From the NCBI RefSeq assembly GCF_049943125.1, contig NZ_CP188040.1, positions 2,914,001 to 2,978,000 of the forward strand: a DNA stretch of 64,000 bases, given 5' to 3'. The position numbers and the translations under genes are program-made. Shown in pieces: positions 25,542 through 34,294 of the stretch. How positions within the stretch are numbered: the stretch's first letter is position 1; the number at the start of each line of letters is the position of its first letter. The notes beneath the pieces were generated by a model. The model had not been told where the DNA came from. It was given only the letters and a program-made list of their open reading frames with translations, and made no database searches. Origin of the DNA: JAEXZL01 sp049943125 (GTDB lineage Bacteria; Bacillota; Clostridia; Clostridiales; Clostridiaceae).

Positions 25542-26570
25542 ATGCAAGCAAAGGATAACGTTGGAATACTTGGTTTGGGAATATACATTCCTGAAAATTA
25601 TATTACTGCAAAAGAAATAGCTGAAGCTACTGAAGGGGTTTGGACAGAGGAAGCGGTAATCAAAAAGCTGGGAATAAAGAAAAAGCCCATTCCAGGCAAG
25701 GAGGACGGCACACAGGAAATGGGTGCACTTGCTGCCTTAGATGCTTTAAGAAATACAGGCTTATCCCCAGAAGCTATTGATGTGATCCTCTGTGTCGGTG
25801 AAGAGTGGAAGGAATATCCATTAACCACCTCAGCCCTGTATATACAGAATAGGATTGGTGCTAAAAATGCTTGGGGAATTGACCTTGCAAATCGCTGCTG
25901 TACAACGGTATCCACCATTAAAATTGCCAAAGATATGCTTATAGCTGATGAGACAATAAACACCATCATGATTGTTGGCGGATATAGAAATGGAGATTTA
26001 GTAGATTATTCCGACAAGAACATGTCTATGATGTTTAACCTTGGAGCTGGTGGAGGAGCTATAATCCTTCAGAAGAATCTTAACAGAAATCTGATCTTAG
26101 GCAGTCATATCATAGCTGATGGCTCTCTGGCAAGGACCGCTGGAGTAGAAATAGGTGGAACGGTAAACAGAATAAATGAAAATAATATTCATGAAGCCTA
26201 TTGCTCCTTAAGACTTCTGGACCCTAAAAAGATGAAGGATAGATTAAACGAGGTATCAGTGGATAACTGGTATAGCTGCATAGATAAGGCCTTAGATAAA
26301 TCCTCTCTAGGTAGGGAGGACATAGACTACTTAGCTATACTCCATATGAAGCGCTCCGGACATGATGGCATGGTTAAGGACCTTGGTCTTAAGGAGGAAC
26401 AATCAATATATCTTGAGGATTATGGCCACATTGGACAGATTGATCAAATACTCTCCTTGAAGCTTGCTTTAGAAGAGGGCAGAGTGAAGGACGGTTCTGT
26501 GGTATGTATGCTTGCGGCGGGTATCGGTTATGTATGGGCAGCAAACATAATAAAATGGGGTGAGATTTAA
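25542..26570 (+). CDS. Ketoacyl synthase III (FabH)-like enzyme with altered catalytic triad
   Basis: A 342-residue thiolase-superfamily protein of the KAS III group (GILGLGIYIPENYITAKEIAE at the N terminus). The predicted nucleophile is Cys119 in DLANRCCTT. The first active-site histidine is His268 in ILHMKRSGHDG, where FabH has HQAN; the FabH Asn in YGNTSAAS is replaced by His296 in DYGHIGQID, giving Cys-His-His. It is unlikely to be the house-keeping FabH. A role in joining or splitting an acyl-CoA of the imported compound is inferred from the operon. AAAGGAGG site, 14 bp after the SDR gene. Confidence 0.8.
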   Translation: MQAKDNVGILGLGIYIPENYITAKEIAEATEGVWTEEAVIKKLGIKKKPIPGKEDGTQEMGALAALDALRNTGLSPEAIDVILCVGEEWKEYPLTTSALYIQNRIGAKNAWGIDLANRCCTTVSTIKIAKDMLIADETINTIMIVGGYRNGDLVDYSDKNMSMMFNLGAGGGAIILQKNLNRNLILGSHIIADGSLARTAGVEIGGTVNRINENNIHEAYCSLRLLDPKKMKDRLNEVSVDNWYSCIDKALDKSSLGREDIDYLAILHMKRSGHDGMVKDLGLKEEQSIYLEDYGHIGQIDQILSLKLALEEGRVKDGSVVCMLAAGIGYVWAANIIKWGEI

Positions 26571-27446
26571 ATGAGTATTTTTTTGCAGGTTATTTTAAGA
26601 AGCTTAGAAACAGGAAGTATATATGCCCTGGCGGCTTTAGGAATAATAATCGTATTTAGGACCTCTAATGTAACTAACTTCTCCCAAGGGGTAATGGGTA
26701 TGTTCAATACCTTTATGGTAACTTCAATTTTCGATAAATTAGGCCTGCCCCTGTGGCTTGCTCTTATTGGAGGAGTTATCACCGCAATTGTTATGGGTGT
26801 AATAATAGATATTTTGATTATAAGACATGCAAAGAAGGCATCACCCGTGGCAAAGCAGATAATAACCCTGGGACTTATGATGATAATCCTTGGCTTAACT
26901 CCCATTTTCTTTGGAGTAGACCCCTTAAGACTTCCGAGAATTATACCTAATGGTGATTTGAGATTTCTGGGAGCTTCCATTTCCTATAATGGTGTTTTTA
27001 ATATAGTTTTTGGCCTTGGCATAATGATAGCACTATTTACAGTGCTTCAGAAAACTAAGCTTGGACTTGCTGTTAGAACTACAGCCTCCAATGAATACAC
27101 CGCAAAGCTCATGGGAGTGCCTACAAAAAATGTTACAATGGCTGCCTGGGCTGTGGCTGCTACCTTAGGAGTAATCTCTGGTGTAATGGTGGCTCCAATG
27201 ACTAGTGTAAGCTTGAATATTTTAGACGAGGTTCAGATAAATGCCCTTATAGCCTGTGTACTAGGTGGCTTTCAGACCTTTTATGGCCCTGTAATCGGTG
27301 CTTATATCATAGGAATAAGCAGAAATCTGCTTCTTTATTACTTTTCCTCCATTTGGGGAGGACAAGTTCTTTATATAATTATTCTGGTTTTCCTTGTTTT
27401 TAGACCTCAAGGGATATTTGGAAAGAAAATTGTTAAGAAAGTGTAG
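26571..27446 (+). CDS. Branched-chain amino acid-type ABC permease (LivH-like)
   Basis: A 291-residue integral membrane protein with about eight helices. Family hallmarks: N-terminal SLETGSIYALAALGIIIVFRTSNVTNFSQG, and the ATPase-contact segment AVRTTASNEYTAKLMGVPTKNV near 165. The start codon follows the KAS III-like stop codon directly, so translation is coupled. With LivM, LivG, LivF and LivK homologues in order it forms a full HAAT importer. Such importers carry branched-chain amino acids but also urea, aromatic and short organic acids; the enzyme genes here favour an acid. Confidence 0.9.
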   Translation: MSIFLQVILRSLETGSIYALAALGIIIVFRTSNVTNFSQGVMGMFNTFMVTSIFDKLGLPLWLALIGGVITAIVMGVIIDILIIRHAKKASPVAKQIITLGLMMIILGLTPIFFGVDPLRLPRIIPNGDLRFLGASISYNGVFNIVFGLGIMIALFTVLQKTKLGLAVRTTASNEYTAKLMGVPTKNVTMAAWAVAATLGVISGVMVAPMTSVSLNILDEVQINALIACVLGGFQTFYGPVIGAYIIGISRNLLLYYFSSIWGGQVLYIIILVFLVFRPQGIFGKKIVKKV

Positions 27447-27454
27447 GTAAAATT

Positions 27455-28492
27455 ATGATAAAAAAACTTAAGGCAAGTGAATATGTAAGATTTATACTGC
27501 TGGGGTTAATTCTCGCTACGCTACCTATGCTCGCTGAATTTGGCATCGTCAAATCAAGCTATATAACAATAATCGGTGGTACATTGATATATGCTATAGC
27601 GGCCTTAGGACTAAACCTGCTCTTAGGTTTTTCAGGATTGATTTCCTTGGGAACTGCAGGTTTTATGGGACTAGCTTCATATATTTCTGCATATCTAACA
27701 ATGGATATGGAGCTGCCCTTTGGAGTAGCGATGCTATTAGCTGTTTTAATCCCAACTCTTTTGGGAATCCTGGTAGGCCTTGTATCCTTAAAGATTGAGG
27801 GGATGTATCTTGCCATAGCTACCTTATGTGTTTCAGAGATTCTCAGAAAAACCTTTGAGGAATTTGGTGACTTTACCAATGGCTTCAGCGGTAAGCAGGC
27901 AGGCTTTCCAGAGCTTTTAGGCTCTATTAAGCTAGATAGGGCAACAACCTATTATCTTATAGTGCTGGTTTTGATAATCCTTATGCTCCTTACCTATAAT
28001 CTGATAAATGGTCAGCTAGGAAGAGCCTTAAATGCCATGAGAGGCAGTGAAGCAGCAGCTCAGGCTATGGGTATAAACCTATTAAAGTACAGGCTGGTGG
28101 CCTTTGCTCTAGCAACAATGTTTGCTAGTATAGCTGGAGTGCTCTATGTTCACTTTATAAGGTTTTCCTATCCTTCTATCTGGAGCTTGAAGCTATCCTT
28201 AGATTTTCTGGCGATGATAGTAATCGGAGGTTTAAGGTCAATATATGGAACATTATTAGGAGCATTTATAGTCTTTGCAGTTCCGGATTTATTCCTTAAA
28301 CAGATACCTTATTTTGATCAGCTGTCCTATGTATTTAATGGTGTGCTGATTATCCTTGTAATCATGTTCTACCCTAATGGAGTGGTTTATATAGGACATG
28401 ATGTTAAGAAGTGGATTAGAAGCCTTAGAAAAAGGGGGGATAAGAATGAGCGAGAAAATAAGCTCAGAGAGAAGCACTCTTCTGAAGGTTAA
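27455..28492 (+). CDS. Branched-chain amino acid-type ABC permease (LivM-like)
   Basis: A 345-residue membrane protein, about nine helices. YAIAALGLNLLLGFSGLISLGTAGFMGLASY is the LivM signature, and ALNAMRGSEAAAQAMGINLLKYRLVAFALA near 190 is the ATPase-contact loop. A basic C-terminal tail (KKWIRSLRKRGDKNERENK) overlaps the next gene by 47 bp. Pairs with the LivH-like protein to make the channel. Confidence 0.9.
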   Translation: MIKKLKASEYVRFILLGLILATLPMLAEFGIVKSSYITIIGGTLIYAIAALGLNLLLGFSGLISLGTAGFMGLASYISAYLTMDMELPFGVAMLLAVLIPTLLGILVGLVSLKIEGMYLAIATLCVSEILRKTFEEFGDFTNGFSGKQAGFPELLGSIKLDRATTYYLIVLVLIILMLLTYNLINGQLGRALNAMRGSEAAAQAMGINLLKYRLVAFALATMFASIAGVLYVHFIRFSYPSIWSLKLSLDFLAMIVIGGLRSIYGTLLGAFIVFAVPDLFLKQIPYFDQLSYVFNGVLIILVIMFYPNGVVYIGHDVKKWIRSLRKRGDKNERENKLREKHSSEG

Positions 28493-29258
28493 TAATCTGA
28501 GCATTGCCTTTGGGGGATTAAAAGCTGTTGATAGCTTATCCTTTGATATAAAGGAAAAAGAAATTTTTGGACTTATAGGGCCAAACGGTGCAGGAAAGAC
28601 TACGGTTTTTAACTGCATTACACAGTTCTATAAGGCAGATGAAGGGGAAGTGCTCTTTCAGGATAAGGATAATAAGGTAAGAAACCTAAGGGAGCATTCC
28701 GTTCATGAAATTATAAACTATGGCCTTGTTAGAACCTTTCAAAATGTGGAGCTTATTAGAGAGCTGAGCATATTGGATAATGTTATGATAGGAGCTCATA
28801 TAGATTTTAAGTCAACGATAATAGAGCAGGCCTTGAGACTCCCAAGAGCTAGAAGAGAGGAAAGGGAGCTTAAAGAAGAGGCTACAAAGATTCTTAGAAG
28901 TCTTGGTATAGAGGACAGAAAAGATTACCTGGTGGCTGGTCAGCCTTATGGTGTATTGAAGAAGGTAGAGCTTGCTAGAACTCTCATGTGCAGGCCAAAG
29001 CTTATTATACTGGATGAGCCTGCTGCTGGGTTAAATGACACTGAAACCCTTCAGCTTACAGAGATGATTAGAAAAATAAGAGATGAGTTTAACTGCTCTG
29101 TACTCCTTGTTGAACACGATATGAGGCTAGTTATGGGAGTTTGTGACAGGATATGTGCAATAAACTTTGGAAAGCTCTTATGTCTTGGAACGAGAGAAGA
29201 AGTTCAGAGAAATAAAGATGTCCAGCTAGCTTATCTTGGTACAGATGGAGATGAATAA
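28446..29258 (+). CDS. ABC transporter ATP-binding protein (LivG-like)
   Basis: A 270-residue ATPase from the ATG at 28446, chosen because AGGGGGG lies just upstream; a longer frame from 28398 only overlaps livM. Walker A is GPNGAGKTTVFNCI, the signature region is atypical (YGVLKKVELARTLMCRPKLIILDEPAAGLN, with a Q-P-Y-G-like stretch in place of LSGGQ), Walker B LIILDEPAAGL, and H-loop LLVEHDMRLVM. The long Asp/Glu-rich insertion before the signature is typical for LivG. It energises the importer with LivF. Confidence 0.88.
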   Translation: MSEKISSERSTLLKVNNLSIAFGGLKAVDSLSFDIKEKEIFGLIGPNGAGKTTVFNCITQFYKADEGEVLFQDKDNKVRNLREHSVHEIINYGLVRTFQNVELIRELSILDNVMIGAHIDFKSTIIEQALRLPRARREERELKEEATKILRSLGIEDRKDYLVAGQPYGVLKKVELARTLMCRPKLIILDEPAAGLNDTETLQLTEMIRKIRDEFNCSVLLVEHDMRLVMGVCDRICAINFGKLLCLGTREEVQRNKDVQLAYLGTDGDE

Positions 29259-29259
29259 T

Positions 29260-29982
29260 ATGCAGGATAAAATTGCTTTAAGAATTAAAGGACTTGAGGT
29301 TAGATATGGAGCTATCGAGGCATTAAAGGGTATAGATATTGAGGTTAAGGAAGGTCAAGTAGTAGCTCTTTTAGGAGCCAATGGTGCTGGCAAAACCACT
29401 ACCCTTAAGAAAATCTCTGGGTTAATTGAGGCAGCAAAGGGAAGTATAAGCTACTATGGGAAGGATATAACCTCCTTAGAGCCTGAGAAAATTGCAAGGC
29501 TTGGGATAGCACAATCCCCTGAGGGTAGACAGGTATTTAGAGAGCTAACGGTTTTAGAAAACTTAAAAATTGGTGCCTACACTGTTAAGGATAGCAAAAT
29601 AATAGAAAAAAATTATCAAAGAGTATTTAAGTATTTTCCTGTTTTAAAAGAGAGAGGAGAGCAGATAGCTTCTACCTTATCTGGTGGAGAACAGCAGATG
29701 CTGGCTATAGCTAGAGCTCTTATGAGCAATCCTAAAATACTGCTTTTAGACGAGCCTTCCTTGGGACTAGCTCCTTTAATAGTAAAGGATATTATGAATA
29801 TTGTTAAGGAAATTAAAGAGGAAGGTATCACCGTTGTGATAGTTGAGCAGAATGCAGCTCAAACCCTAAAAATTGCTGATTATGCTTATGTTCTGGAGCT
29901 GGGGACTATTAGTGCCCATGGGATAGCTTCAGAGATGAGCAATAATCCAAAGCTTATGGAGGCTTATCTAGGAGTTAAATAA
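29260..29982 (+). CDS. ABC transporter ATP-binding protein (LivF-like)
   Basis: A 240-residue ATPase. Walker A GANGAGKTTTLKKISGL, Q-loop IAQSPEGRQVFRELTV, signature LSGGEQQMLAIARALM, Walker B ILLLDEPSLGLAPL and H-loop VIVEQNAAQTLKIADYAYVLELG, all typical LivF. GGAG at 29247-29250 best fits the ATG at 29260, two bases after the livG stop codon; an ATG at 29251 is closer than usual. Second ATPase of the importer. Confidence 0.9.
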   Translation: MQDKIALRIKGLEVRYGAIEALKGIDIEVKEGQVVALLGANGAGKTTTLKKISGLIEAAKGSISYYGKDITSLEPEKIARLGIAQSPEGRQVFRELTVLENLKIGAYTVKDSKIIEKNYQRVFKYFPVLKERGEQIASTLSGGEQQMLAIARALMSNPKILLLDEPSLGLAPLIVKDIMNIVKEIKEEGITVVIVEQNAAQTLKIADYAYVLELGTISAHGIASEMSNNPKLMEAYLGVK

Positions 29983-30027
29983 TGTTAATAATGCAAATGC
30001 ATTATATATAAAAGGAGGATATAATAA

Positions 30028-31239
30028 ATGAAGAAGATTCTTTCACTGATAATGGCAATGACCCTAGCTGGGTCAATAGTAGGTTGTTCAAAGTCCGCTT
30101 CCAATGAGGAAGCACAGGGTGTTACTGATACTGAGATCCTAATAGCTAACAGTGCTGCAACCTCTGGAAGCTATGCCCCTGTAGGAGTACCTTTTAATGC
30201 AGGCTTAGAGGCTTATCTTGAACTTATCAACAAAGATGGTGGAGTAAATGGAAGAAAGATAGTTTTCAAGCATCAAGACGATGAATTCGATCCAGTAAAG
30301 GGTAAGGCTATGCTTTCTCAGTTCATCGAGGATGAAGAGGTTTTTGCTATTGTTGGACACTTTGGAACTCCTGTAGTAGGAGCAACTATTCAGGATCTTA
30401 AAGATTCAGAAATCCCTGCTGTTTACTTTGCAACAGGTATTGGACAGCTCTACAGTGATGATGCAGAAGCTGACAATATGAAAAATATATTCCCTGTTCA
30501 GCCGATATATATCACTGAGGGTCAGATAATGGTAGCTAGAGCTGTAGGAGATTTTAAGGCTAAAAAGCTAGGTATTATCTATACTAATGATGATGCTGGT
30601 AAGGATATATTAAATGGTGCTGAAGCTAAGGCTAAGGAGCTGGGCGTGGAGCTTGTAGCAGAGCAGGTAACAGCTGGTGCTACGGATGTATCCTCTGCAG
30701 TTACAACTATAAAAAATGCTGATGTAGATTTTATTGTATTAGGTTCAATTCAAGCTACCTTCCCTACAATAGTTAAAGAGCTTGCTGCCCAGGGAGTAGA
30801 TAAGGATGTTATAACTACTTATGTAAATGTATCTCCAGTAAGTGCACAAGCAGTGGTAAATGAAATAAAGGGTAAATTTGATGTATACGGAAATGGATGG
30901 GTTTCCTTTGAAGGTGAGAGAGCAGAGGCTTTAGCACAGTTCATGGAGTACTGCCCTGATTATGCAGATAATGTGTATGCCATGACTGGATGGATTGCAG
31001 CTCATTTCTTTGTAGAAGGGCTAAAGAGGGTAGAAGGAACTATAACTTGGGACAAGTATATAGAGGCAATGGAAGCAGAGCCTATTAAGAACCCCTTCGG
31101 TGGTGAGATTAACTTTGCCGATGGTTTAAGAGCAGGAACTCAAGAAATGAATCTATCAAAAATCAACCATGAAAATGTTCAGGGAGAATGGATTGCTGTT
31201 GATGGACTTAAAGCAATGGATTCAATTTTAGGAAAGTAA
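30028..31239 (+). CDS. ABC transporter substrate-binding lipoprotein (LivK/HAAT family)
   Basis: A 403-residue lipoprotein: signal MKKILSLIMAMTLAGSIVG with lipid-modified Cys20 in VGCSK, then a type I periplasmic-binding fold (TEILIANSAATSGSYAPVG; FKHQDDEFDPVKGKAML; AIVGHFGTPVVGATI; KKLGIIYTNDDAGKDILNGA). SATSGSYAPVG replaces the classical amino acid-binding loop, which does not fix the ligand. AAAAGGAGG precedes the ATG. It captures the substrate for the Liv-type channel. Absence of amino-acid genes and presence of CoA-transferase and thiolase suggest a carboxylic acid as ligand. Confidence 0.9.
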   Translation: MKKILSLIMAMTLAGSIVGCSKSASNEEAQGVTDTEILIANSAATSGSYAPVGVPFNAGLEAYLELINKDGGVNGRKIVFKHQDDEFDPVKGKAMLSQFIEDEEVFAIVGHFGTPVVGATIQDLKDSEIPAVYFATGIGQLYSDDAEADNMKNIFPVQPIYITEGQIMVARAVGDFKAKKLGIIYTNDDAGKDILNGAEAKAKELGVELVAEQVTAGATDVSSAVTTIKNADVDFIVLGSIQATFPTIVKELAAQGVDKDVITTYVNVSPVSAQAVVNEIKGKFDVYGNGWVSFEGERAEALAQFMEYCPDYADNVYAMTGWIAAHFFVEGLKRVEGTITWDKYIEAMEAEPIKNPFGGEINFADGLRAGTQEMNLSKINHENVQGEWIAVDGLKAMDSILGK

Positions 31240-31245
31240 TGGATT

Positions 31246-31275
31246 ATTAATAGGCAGGGAAACCTGTCTATTAAT
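31246..31275 (+). other. Intercistronic hairpin / partial terminator
   Basis: ATTAATAG.CAGG pairs with CCTG.CTATTAAT around GAAA, then TTTTAAT. The U-tract is short, so partial read-through into the CoA-transferase gene is expected, lowering enzyme relative to binding protein. Confidence 0.6.
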
Positions 31276-31295
31276 TTTAATAAGGAGGAGCCTAT

Positions 31296-32600
31296 ATGAA
31301 CTATAAAGATAAGCTTATAACTATTGAGGAAGCCTTAGCCCTGGTGAAATCAGATGATATAATTGTAACTGGACTGGGAGCCTCTGAGGCACAAGGTTTT
31401 ATGAATAATATTCACTCCATAGCCGGCAGAGTAAAGAATGTAACTATAACCAACTGCCTTCCCATGTCTTCTGGAGAATTTTTAAAGGAAGAGTATAAGG
31501 ATGTTTTTAATATTGATGGTTGGTTTTATTCACCAGGCCTTAGAAGGGCTCATGGCAATGGCAATGTTTCTTTTATACCTAATCATCTTCATCTTGCAGG
31601 AATTAAGAGATTAGATTATGTAAAGCCTAATATATATGTAGGCAGTGCTACCTATCCTGATAAGCATGGCTATATTTCCCTTTCTGTTTCTAATACCTAT
31701 GAGAAAAGAATGATAGAGGAAGCGGATATTGTAATCCTTGAAATAAATAATAATTATCCCAGAACCTTTGGGGATGTGGAAATCCACTATAGTGATATAG
31801 ATTATTTAGTTGAAACAGATTATCCTGTTCCAGTATTAGGGGACGTAGTACCTAGTGAAAAGGATATGCTTATAGGCGCGAGCATTGCAGAGCTTATTAA
31901 GGATGGGGACTGCTTACAGCTGGGAATTGGTGGAATACCTAACGCTGTAGCTTCTTATTTAAAGGATAAAAAGGATCTGGGTGTTCATACGGAAATGATG
32001 ACCTCAGGTATGGTGGAGCTGGCAGAGCTGGGAGTTATAAATGGAAGTAAGAAAACTCTTCATAAAGGAAAGATAGTATGTACCTTTGCCTTAGGAAATA
32101 AAAAGCTTTATGATTTCTTGGATGATAATCCTTCTGTTTTAGTTTTAGATGGTAACTATGTGAATAATCCCGATATAATAAGGCTTAATGACAATCAGGT
32201 CTCCATAAATACTACCATAGAAATTGATTTGACAGGGCAGTGCTGTTCTGAATCTATAGGCCCCGTGCAGTTTAGTGGTACAGGAGGACAGGCTGATACG
32301 GCTATTGGAGCTCAAAAGGCCAGAAATGGTAAGTCTATTATAGCCCTTTATTCCACAGCCATGGTTAAGAATAAGGTCACAGGAGAAAGAGAAGAGATCT
32401 CAAAGATTGTTCCAATGCTTAAGGAAGGTGCAGTAGTATCTCTTTCAAGAAATGATGTGGATATAGTGGTTACTGAGTATGGAGCTGTTAATTTGAGAGG
32501 AACTAATATAAAAACTAGGGTAGAGAGGCTCATCAGCATAGCTCATCCTAAGTTTAGAGAGCAATTAAGGAAGGATGCAGAGAAGCTTAGAATAATTTAA
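31296..32600 (+). CDS. Acetyl-CoA hydrolase/transferase-family CoA-transferase
   Basis: A 434-residue CoA-transferase of the 4-hydroxybutyrate / butyryl-CoA:acetate type. The oxyanion-region motif QLGIGGIPNAVASYL lies near 207, and the predicted catalytic Glu is in GVHTEMMTSGM near 230; SGTGGQADTAIGAQKARNGKSIIAL is the CoA-binding signature, and VVTEYGAVNLRGTNIKTR is the C-terminal marker. It would activate the imported acid by exchanging CoA with acetyl-CoA or another acyl-CoA without ATP cost. AAGGAGGAG precedes the ATG. Position after the importer genes supports an activating role. Confidence 0.88.
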   Translation: MNYKDKLITIEEALALVKSDDIIVTGLGASEAQGFMNNIHSIAGRVKNVTITNCLPMSSGEFLKEEYKDVFNIDGWFYSPGLRRAHGNGNVSFIPNHLHLAGIKRLDYVKPNIYVGSATYPDKHGYISLSVSNTYEKRMIEEADIVILEINNNYPRTFGDVEIHYSDIDYLVETDYPVPVLGDVVPSEKDMLIGASIAELIKDGDCLQLGIGGIPNAVASYLKDKKDLGVHTEMMTSGMVELAELGVINGSKKTLHKGKIVCTFALGNKKLYDFLDDNPSVLVLDGNYVNNPDIIRLNDNQVSINTTIEIDLTGQCCSESIGPVQFSGTGGQADTAIGAQKARNGKSIIALYSTAMVKNKVTGEREEISKIVPMLKEGAVVSLSRNDVDIVVTEYGAVNLRGTNIKTRVERLISIAHPKFREQLRKDAEKLRII

Positions 32601-32619
32601 GGTTAGGAGGGAGCTTTGT

Positions 32620-33420
32620 ATGGCATTTTTTGATTTTAAAGGAAAGCAGGTTTATTATGAGGCTATTGGAGAAGGCAAGCCTATTTTAATCCTCAATGGA
32701 ATAATGATGTCAACAGCTAGCTGGGGTATATTTGTAGAAGCCTTTTCTAAAAATAATAAATTGATATTGGTGGATTTTTTAGATCAGGGTAAGTCTGAGA
32801 AGCTAGAAGGCTTAGACTATGATCAGGGTCTACAGAGTGAGCTTATCCTTGAGCTACTTAAGGAGCTTTCTATGGACAAGATAAATATTGTGGGTATTTC
32901 CTACGGCGGTGAGGTAGCTCAAAGATTTGCTATAGAAAATCCTGATATAGTGGAAAGACTGCTTTTATTCAATACTACCAGCAAAACAGGCCCTTGGCTC
33001 AGAGATATAGGGGAGGGCTGGAATTTAAGCATTGATAATCCTATGAATTATTATCTTACTACAATTCCTGTGATATATTCTCCTGGCTTTTATGAGAAGA
33101 ATCAGCAGTGGATGGAAGGTAGAAAAAAGATACTTACAGCGGGTCCTTTTAATGACAAGGAGTTTTTAAAGGCTATGGTTAGGCTTACGAGGTCTGCGGA
33201 GAATCATGATACGGAGAAGGAGCTTCATAAGATTAAATGTCCAACTCTCATAGTAGGTGGGGAAGAGGATTATTTGACGCCCTTGAGAGAGCAGAGAATA
33301 TTAAAGGATAGGATACCTAATTCGGAGCTTGTTATCCTGTCAGGATGCGGACATGCTTCCATGTATGAAAAGCCTTCTTTATTTATCAGCTTGGTTCTTG
33401 GGTTTGTTAATAATGTCTAA
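32620..33420 (+). CDS. Alpha/beta-fold hydrolase
   Basis: A 266-residue alpha/beta hydrolase without signal peptide. The nucleophile is Ser in GISYGGEVAQRF near 93, the acid is Asp in GGEEDYLTPLR near 213, and the base is His in GCGHASMYEKP near 240. ILNGIMMSTASWGIF holds the oxyanion loop. Candidate activities are ester or thioester hydrolysis of the operon's substrate. TTAGGAGGGAG lies before the ATG, 20 bp after the CoA-transferase gene. No residues identify the substrate. Confidence 0.85.
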   Translation: MAFFDFKGKQVYYEAIGEGKPILILNGIMMSTASWGIFVEAFSKNNKLILVDFLDQGKSEKLEGLDYDQGLQSELILELLKELSMDKINIVGISYGGEVAQRFAIENPDIVERLLLFNTTSKTGPWLRDIGEGWNLSIDNPMNYYLTTIPVIYSPGFYEKNQQWMEGRKKILTAGPFNDKEFLKAMVRLTRSAENHDTEKELHKIKCPTLIVGGEEDYLTPLREQRILKDRIPNSELVILSGCGHASMYEKPSLFISLVLGFVNNV

Positions 33421-33539
33421 TATTATAGAACTTCGACAGAGTATATGTTAACTATAGGTAATTCTGCATTATATTAGGACTTTTTTAGGTTATTTATTTT
33501 CTCTTATAGGAATAAGTGTTATAATTATCAATGTAGTAT

Positions 33540-33561
33540 AAAATATTTCAGTTTTTATAGC
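33540..33561 (+). promoter_or_regulatory. Possible degenerate copy of the 22-bp operator before the TetR gene
   Basis: Aligned without gaps to the 23336-23357 site, 14 of 22 bases match, with the right half (CAGTTTT.ATA) well kept and the left half poor. It lies about 15 bp downstream of a TATAAT at 33520-33525. It could be a weak autoregulatory site; chance in AT-rich DNA is a real alternative. Confidence 0.3.
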
Positions 33562-33576
33562 AAAACGGAGGATACA

Positions 33577-34191
33577 ATGGAAAATTTAATAAATCAACCT
33601 AAGACTAAGAGAGGTGAGGCAACCTTAGAAAAAATATTGGAGGCAGCAGAGCAGCTATTTTATGAAAAGGGTTATCATGGGACAAATATCGTGGACATAA
33701 CTCAAAAGGCTGGGATTGCTTTAGGTACCTTCTATATATATTTTAAGGATAAGTATTCCTTGTATAAGTATCTTTTGGGTTGCTATAGTCATCAGATTAG
33801 AAAGGCCATTAGCTTGTCAGCTCAGAGTGTTGATAATCGAAGGGATATGGAAAGAATCGGTCTTAAGACCTTTTTGAAATTTACCAGGGATAATAAGCAT
33901 GCTTATAATATAATATGGGAGTCTCTTTATATTAATAAGGAGCTTTTTAAGGAATATTATGAGAGCTTTGCTCATAGATATCTTACTGGGCTTAAGAAGG
34001 CTCAAAAGGATGGAGAGGTTTATTCTGATATAGATCCGGAGATTGCCAGCTATTTTCTTATGGGTGTTTCTAACTTTGTTGGCCTGAAATATGTTATGTT
34101 TGATGAAGATTTTGATGACTTTGATCGAGTGGTGGATCAGGTAATGAGCCTCTTGGATCGAGGTATGTTCATAGGTGGAAAAGATAAATAA
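33577..34191 (+). CDS. TetR/AcrR-family transcriptional regulator
   Basis: A 204-residue regulator with the TetR DNA-binding domain (LEKILEAAEQLFYEKGYHGTNIVDITQKAGIALGTFYIYFKDKYSLYKYL, residues about 18-66, recognition helix GIALGTFYIYF) and a helical ligand/dimer domain. CGGAGG precedes the ATG. It directly follows the Liv/CoA-transferase operon and is the best candidate to bind the 22-bp palindromes in front of the thiolase and SDR genes; dimeric TetR proteins bind palindromes of this size. An acyl-CoA ligand would fit, by analogy with FadR/PaaR-type TetR members, but this is inference. Confidence 0.87.
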   Translation: MENLINQPKTKRGEATLEKILEAAEQLFYEKGYHGTNIVDITQKAGIALGTFYIYFKDKYSLYKYLLGCYSHQIRKAISLSAQSVDNRRDMERIGLKTFLKFTRDNKHAYNIIWESLYINKELFKEYYESFAHRYLTGLKKAQKDGEVYSDIDPEIASYFLMGVSNFVGLKYVMFDEDFDDFDRVVDQVMSLLDRGMFIGGKDK

Positions 34192-34209
34192 GTTAAATAA
34201 TAATGAAGA

Positions 34210-34254
34210 GTCCCTCTAATTGATAAATTCTATTTATTAATAGGGGGATTTTTG
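34210..34254 (+). terminator. Terminator after the TetR gene
   Basis: TCCCT.TAAT..ATAAAT pairs with ATTTAT..ATAGGGGGA (one G.U and small bulges) around TTC, followed by TTTTT. This isolates the regulon from the aldo/keto reductase gene. Confidence 0.75.
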
Positions 34255-34294
34255 ATATCATTAATTAAAATGAATTAATAAAAGGGAGGATTTT

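Noticed and set aside
28398..28445. LivG start at 28398
   Set aside because: It would overlap livM by nearly 100 bp, while AGGGGGG directly precedes the ATG at 28446, which also matches the family start.
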